Below are positions 5,570-8,198 of a DNA stretch of 8,198 bases, in pieces. The first letter of the stretch is position 1. Each line of letters begins with the position of its first letter. The position numbers and the translations under genes are program-made. The notes under the pieces are model-generated. The model was not told the origin of the DNA. It made no database searches and saw only the letters and a program-made list of their open reading frames with translations. Source of the stretch: Bacteroidota bacterium (GTDB taxonomy: Bacteria; Bacteroidota; Bacteroidia; Bacteroidales; VadinHA17); contig JAUVHQ010000083.1 in the NCBI GenBank assembly GCA_030593185.1, forward strand, positions 1 to 8,198, read 5' to 3'.

Positions 5570-6460
5570 ATGACGGTATCCCAAAAAATATTAACAGAAC
5601 TTAAACCTCAAAAAGAATTCTTCATTGGTATCGACTCCGACGGCTGTGTATTCGACTCGATGGAGCCAAAGCAGAAAGAGTTTTTTTGTCCCAATGTGAT
5701 CCGGTTTTTCGGACTTTTCCCTATTGCCAAAACAGCAAGGGAAACATGGGAATTTACTAACCTTTACTCACAAACGCGCGGAATAAACCGGTTCCTTGCC
5801 CTGCTGCATGCATTTGACCTTCTGCGGGAACGAAAAGAAGTGCAGGAGCGTGGTTTTCAGGTTCCCGACTTATCGCCCCTGAAGGAATGGACCCGGCAGG
5901 AAAGCAAACTGGGTAATCCGACACTTGAAGCATATGCAAAAGAAGTTAAGGATCCGGTCATCGACCTTGTCCTGGAATGGTCACAAACGATCAATAAAGA
6001 GATCGGTCAATGGCTCAAAGACCTCCCCCCTTTCCCACCGGTTCCGGAAACACTTAGTAAGATCAGTGAATATGCCGACAGCATCGTAGTTTCACAAACC
6101 CCGGTAGAAGCGCTGGAAAGAGAATGGAATGAACATGATATTGCAAAGTATGTAAGGGTAATTGCCGGACAGGAATATGGAACAAAACCCGAACACCTGG
6201 CTCTTGCCACTACAGATAGATACCAAAAAGATAAAATACTTATGATTGGTGATGCCCCCGGTGATCTGAAAGCTGCCAGGCAGAATGATGTACTGTTTTA
6301 CCCGGTTATCCCGGGGAAAGAAGAGGAATCGTGGAAAAAATTACAAAATGAAGGACTTGACCGGTTTTTTAACGGTACATACGCAGGAGAATACGAGAAC
6401 CGGCTACTTAACGATTTCAATAAAGGGCTACCTGAAGATCCTCCATGGAAAACTATATAA
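5570..6460 (+). CDS. HAD-superfamily hydrolase with large helical cap, probable phosphatase
   Basis: A 296-aa cytoplasmic protein with all four HAD motifs. Motif I is GIDSDGCVFDS with nucleophile D22 and acid/base D24. Motif II is S175 in IVVSQTP. Motif III is probably K206 in YGTKPEH. Motif IV is IGDAPGDL with D228 and D232 for Mg2+. A helical insertion of about 125 residues (about 35-160) between motifs I and II is a type C1 cap that would set substrate choice; it is longer than the cap of small phosphoglycolate-phosphatase-type members. The expected reaction is hydrolysis of a phosphate monoester, with substrate unknown. It sits between the PFK-like and LarA-like genes on the same strand, separated from each by repeat-filled gaps of about 300 bases. 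The context therefore suggests, without proving, a sugar- or sugar-acid-phosphate substrate. The start is the first ATG and gives the normal 20-residue lead to motif I. Confidence 0.82.
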   Translation: MTVSQKILTELKPQKEFFIGIDSDGCVFDSMEPKQKEFFCPNVIRFFGLFPIAKTARETWEFTNLYSQTRGINRFLALLHAFDLLRERKEVQERGFQVPDLSPLKEWTRQESKLGNPTLEAYAKEVKDPVIDLVLEWSQTINKEIGQWLKDLPPFPPVPETLSKISEYADSIVVSQTPVEALEREWNEHDIAKYVRVIAGQEYGTKPEHLALATTDRYQKDKILMIGDAPGDLKAARQNDVLFYPVIPGKEEESWKKLQNEGLDRFFNGTYAGEYENRLLNDFNKGLPEDPPWKTI

Positions 6461-6533
6461 GAACATGGCTTTGTAAATTAATTAATAAAGCAATATTTGA
6501 TTGATATTTTATACTAATTTTAGTTATTCGTAA

Positions 6534-6654
6534 AGGCTAAGGCTAAGGAAAATAAGAAAACAGGAAAGTATGTTATAAGGAAAAAAATATATGTCTAAAT
6601 GAAGTATAAAAGGTTAATATGTGTAGTTAGAAATCTTGACCTAAGCCTTAGCCT
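6534..6654. repeat. Inverted GGCTAA-type repeat pair flanking about 90 bases
   Basis: AGGCTAAGGCTAAGG at 6534-6548 and CCTAAGCCTTAGCCT at 6640-6654 are reverse complements at 14 of 15 positions. Each arm contains a hexamer-like GGCTAA tandem. The arms enclose 91 bases of AT-rich DNA with no open frame. This has the shape of a small MITE-like element or a pair of dispersed intergenic repeats in opposite orientation. No flanking target-site duplication is obvious. Confidence 0.5.
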
Positions 6655-6665
6655 CAGCACGCTGT

Positions 6666-6754
6666 CGCTGAAGCTTTAGCGTAGGCGCCATTTGCCTAAT
6701 ATTTATTAATAAATGAATAACATTAAACCGAGCTTGCGAGCTTAACGAAGTTAA
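6666..6754. repeat. Palindromic cluster: CGCTGAAG/CTTTAGCG and TTAAC-GAA-GTTAA
   Basis: 6666-6681 is a near-palindrome (CGCTGAAG then CTTTAGCG, one mismatch). GAGCTT occurs twice at 6730-6735 and 6738-6743. TTAAC (6742-6746), a three-base loop and GTTAA (6750-6754) form a perfect 5-bp hairpin 17 bases before the ATG at 6772. The last could be an operator or a hairpin near the start. The whole cluster more probably belongs to repeat DNA. Confidence 0.35.
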
Positions 6755-6771
6755 ATCCAATACATAATAAC

Positions 6772-8043
6772 ATGTTTTTTTCCAAGCAAGCATCTGATAA
6801 CAAAATTCTGGAATTAAAAGACATCAGTGACTTACTATATGAGGCATTGTATAGTTTGGGACCGCAAAAAAAAGTGGTCGCCATCCCTCCTGACCATACC
6901 CGCATACACTCCCGGGCAGGTGAGATCACCCAAATGATACATGAATTCTATGGTAACCTCCTGGCAGATATTCTCCCTGCCCTGGGCACACATGCACCAA
7001 TGACCAAACCTGATATTAAATCTATGTTTGGAGATATTCCATATGATCTGTTCCGGGTGCACGACTGGCGCAAAGATGTAGTTACCCTGGGTTCAGTACC
7101 CGGAGAGTTTCTGGATGATATTTCTGATGGAAAAGTAAATTATCCCTGGGAAGCACAGGTAAACCGTCTGCTCAGAGATGGTGGTCACGACCTGATCATC
7201 AGTATCGGACAGGTTGTGCCACACGAAGTAGCAGGTATGGCAAACTTCAATAAAAATATCTTTATAGGTACAGGAGGTCCAAAAGGGATCAATAAAAGTC
7301 ATTTCCTGGGGGCAGTTTGTGATATGGAAACCCTCATGGGAAGGGCTGATAATCCCGTAAGGGCTTTATTGAACAAGGCAGACATTTCCTTCTCTCATCT
7401 GCTGCCAAAAATATTATATATCCATACTGTAATCGGGAATGATGACGAGGGGAACCAGGGAGTCAGGGGATTATTTATCGGTGATGACAAGGAGTGCTTT
7501 TATGAAGCAGCCGGTCTTTCCCTAAAGGAGAACATTACCCTTCTGGACAAACCACTGAAAAAAACAGTGGTCTATCTCGACCCATCAGAGTTTAAAAGTA
7601 CCTGGCTTGGTAATAAAGCTATTTACCGCACACGTATGGCAATGGCTAATAATAGCGAACTTATTATTCTTGCCCCGGGAGTTAATACCTTTGGCGAAGA
7701 TCCTGAGATTGACTATCTTATACGAAAATACGGATACCGGGGAACAAAATACACACTTGATATGGTGCAAAAGAATAAAGATCTGACCAATAATCTTAGC
7801 GCTGCTGCCCATTTGATACACGGCTCATCTGAGAATAGGTTTAAGATCACATATTGTCCCGGAGGTTTAAGCCGTAAGGAAATCGAGCAGGCAAATTTCG
7901 CGTTTGGCGATCTGAATGATATGCTTAAAAAAATTCCTCCGGAAAAATTGCAGATGGGGAATAACGTAATTAATGGCGAACAAATCTATTATATACCAAA
8001 CCCTGCACTGGGACTCTGGAGTGAGAAAAAACGATTTGAATAA
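6772..8043 (+). CDS. LarA-family (DUF2088) nickel-pincer 2-hydroxyacid racemase/epimerase
   Basis: A 423-aa protein whose N-terminal half has the DUF2088 pattern: PPDHTR (39-44), GTH with H74, HDWR (97-100), then VVPHEVAG with H151. Compared with Lactobacillus plantarum LarA (H108, H174, K184, H200), the spacing H151-K161 (10) and H151-H177 (26) equals 174-184 and 174-200. This supports H74 and H151 as catalytic bases, K161 as the residue binding the pyridinium-thioamide nickel-pincer cofactor, and H177 as a Ni ligand. LarA enzymes invert the C2 hydroxyl of 2-hydroxyacids by transient hydride transfer. The usual GFSGGxK segment is replaced by GMANFNK, so this is a divergent branch, probably not a lactate racemase. 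LarA relatives are known for malate, hydroxyglutarate, phenyllactate and D-gluconate. The nearby mannonate oxidoreductase makes D-gluconate/D-mannonate epimerisation an attractive guess. The cofactor-making larB/C/E genes are not in the window. pdxB starts 9 bases downstream. Confidence 0.85.
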   Translation: MFFSKQASDNKILELKDISDLLYEALYSLGPQKKVVAIPPDHTRIHSRAGEITQMIHEFYGNLLADILPALGTHAPMTKPDIKSMFGDIPYDLFRVHDWRKDVVTLGSVPGEFLDDISDGKVNYPWEAQVNRLLRDGGHDLIISIGQVVPHEVAGMANFNKNIFIGTGGPKGINKSHFLGAVCDMETLMGRADNPVRALLNKADISFSHLLPKILYIHTVIGNDDEGNQGVRGLFIGDDKECFYEAAGLSLKENITLLDKPLKKTVVYLDPSEFKSTWLGNKAIYRTRMAMANNSELIILAPGVNTFGEDPEIDYLIRKYGYRGTKYTLDMVQKNKDLTNNLSAAAHLIHGSSENRFKITYCPGGLSRKEIEQANFAFGDLNDMLKKIPPEKLQMGNNVINGEQIYYIPNPALGLWSEKKRFE

Positions 8044-8052
8044 ATCTGAAAA

Positions 8053-8198
8053 ATGAGAATTGTTGCTGACGAAAAAATCCCATTCCTAAAGGGAGTTCTT
8101 GAACCTTTTGCTAAGGTTATTTATCTTCCGGGTGATCATATATCTCATGATGTTGTAAAAGATGCTGATGCACTTATTATCCGTACACGTACCATATG
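8053..8198 (+). CDS. pdxB: Erythronate-4-phosphate dehydrogenase PdxB, N-terminal part (runs off right edge)
   Basis: ATG at 8053 with 48 codons visible. It begins MRIVADEKIPFLKGVLEPFA and continues through VIYLPGDHISHDVVKDADAL to IIRTRT. The IVADEKIPF start and the DADALIIRTRT strand are hallmarks of PdxB, a D-2-hydroxyacid dehydrogenase. It oxidises 4-phospho-D-erythronate in the deoxyxylulose-5-phosphate-dependent vitamin B6 (PLP) pathway in the cytoplasm. Only the first part of the substrate-binding domain is visible; the Rossmann domain and catalytic Arg/Glu/His lie beyond the edge. The 9-base gap after the LarA-like stop suggests co-transcription. Confidence 0.88.
   Translation, partial: MRIVADEKIPFLKGVLEPFAKVIYLPGDHISHDVVKDADALIIRTRTI

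Larger units (their letters stand above)
6461..6771. other. 311-base intergenic region with inverted-repeat blocks
   Basis: No gene is seen on either strand. The content is an AT-rich start, then a long-range inverted repeat (6534-6548 with 6640-6654), a near-palindrome at 6666-6681 and GAGCTT/TTAAC repeats at 6730-6754. No clear promoter match was found for the gene at 6772. A TAATTTTA near 6514-6521 resembles the -7 box, but its TTG spacing (15 bases) is too short. Confidence 0.55.

Overview
The window looks like a stretch of a Bacteroidota chromosome, probably Bacteroidales/Marinilabiliales-like. The evidence is AT-rich intergenic DNA, almost no Shine-Dalgarno sequences, a promoter-like TTG-N19-TATTTTCG close to the Bacteroidota consensus (TTG / TAnnTTTG), and protein families common in that phylum (SiaC/DUF1987, GRAM-domain protein, SDR-type UxuB, a pdxB start). 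This placement rests on reading the sequence, not on a database search.

Left part (1-2224): a divergent gene pair. A GRAM-domain protein runs off the left edge on the minus strand. A 454-aa reductive-dehalogenase-like corrinoid/2x[4Fe-4S] protein runs rightward. It has three N-terminal membrane helices in place of a Tat signal and no RdhB partner. A 430-base non-coding stretch follows, with a pyrimidine-rich low-complexity tract, a weak promoter candidate and an 11-bp hairpin ending in a T-run.

Middle (2225-3123): a 56-aa Cys-rich putative zinc-binding protein, then an orphan SiaC-family phosphoprotein with its presumptive phospho-threonine. Next comes an open but startless 98-codon frame that reads as the C-terminal end of a LacI-type regulator. 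Its stop codon overlaps the start of the next gene.

Right part (3116-8198), all plus strand: a UxuB-type SDR (D-mannonate/D-fructuronate oxidoreductase), a phosphofructokinase-family protein with a PPi-type signature and an unusual GGND motif, a HAD phosphatase with a large cap, a divergent LarA-family (nickel-pincer) 2-hydroxyacid racemase/epimerase that keeps the key His/Lys residues, and the first 48 codons of pdxB. Two intergenic gaps of about 305 and 311 bases interrupt this run. Both are filled with inverted-repeat, probably dispersed repeat DNA.

The main hypothesis is that the SDR, PFK-like, HAD and LarA-like genes form a sugar-acid module. LarA relatives include D-gluconate 2-epimerases, which produce D-mannonate, and D-mannonate is the substrate of UxuB-type SDRs. 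The truncated LacI regulator directly upstream suggests the module once had its own sugar-responsive control. The roles of the PFK-like and HAD proteins in it are unknown. No tRNA, rRNA, CRISPR array or intact transposase was seen.
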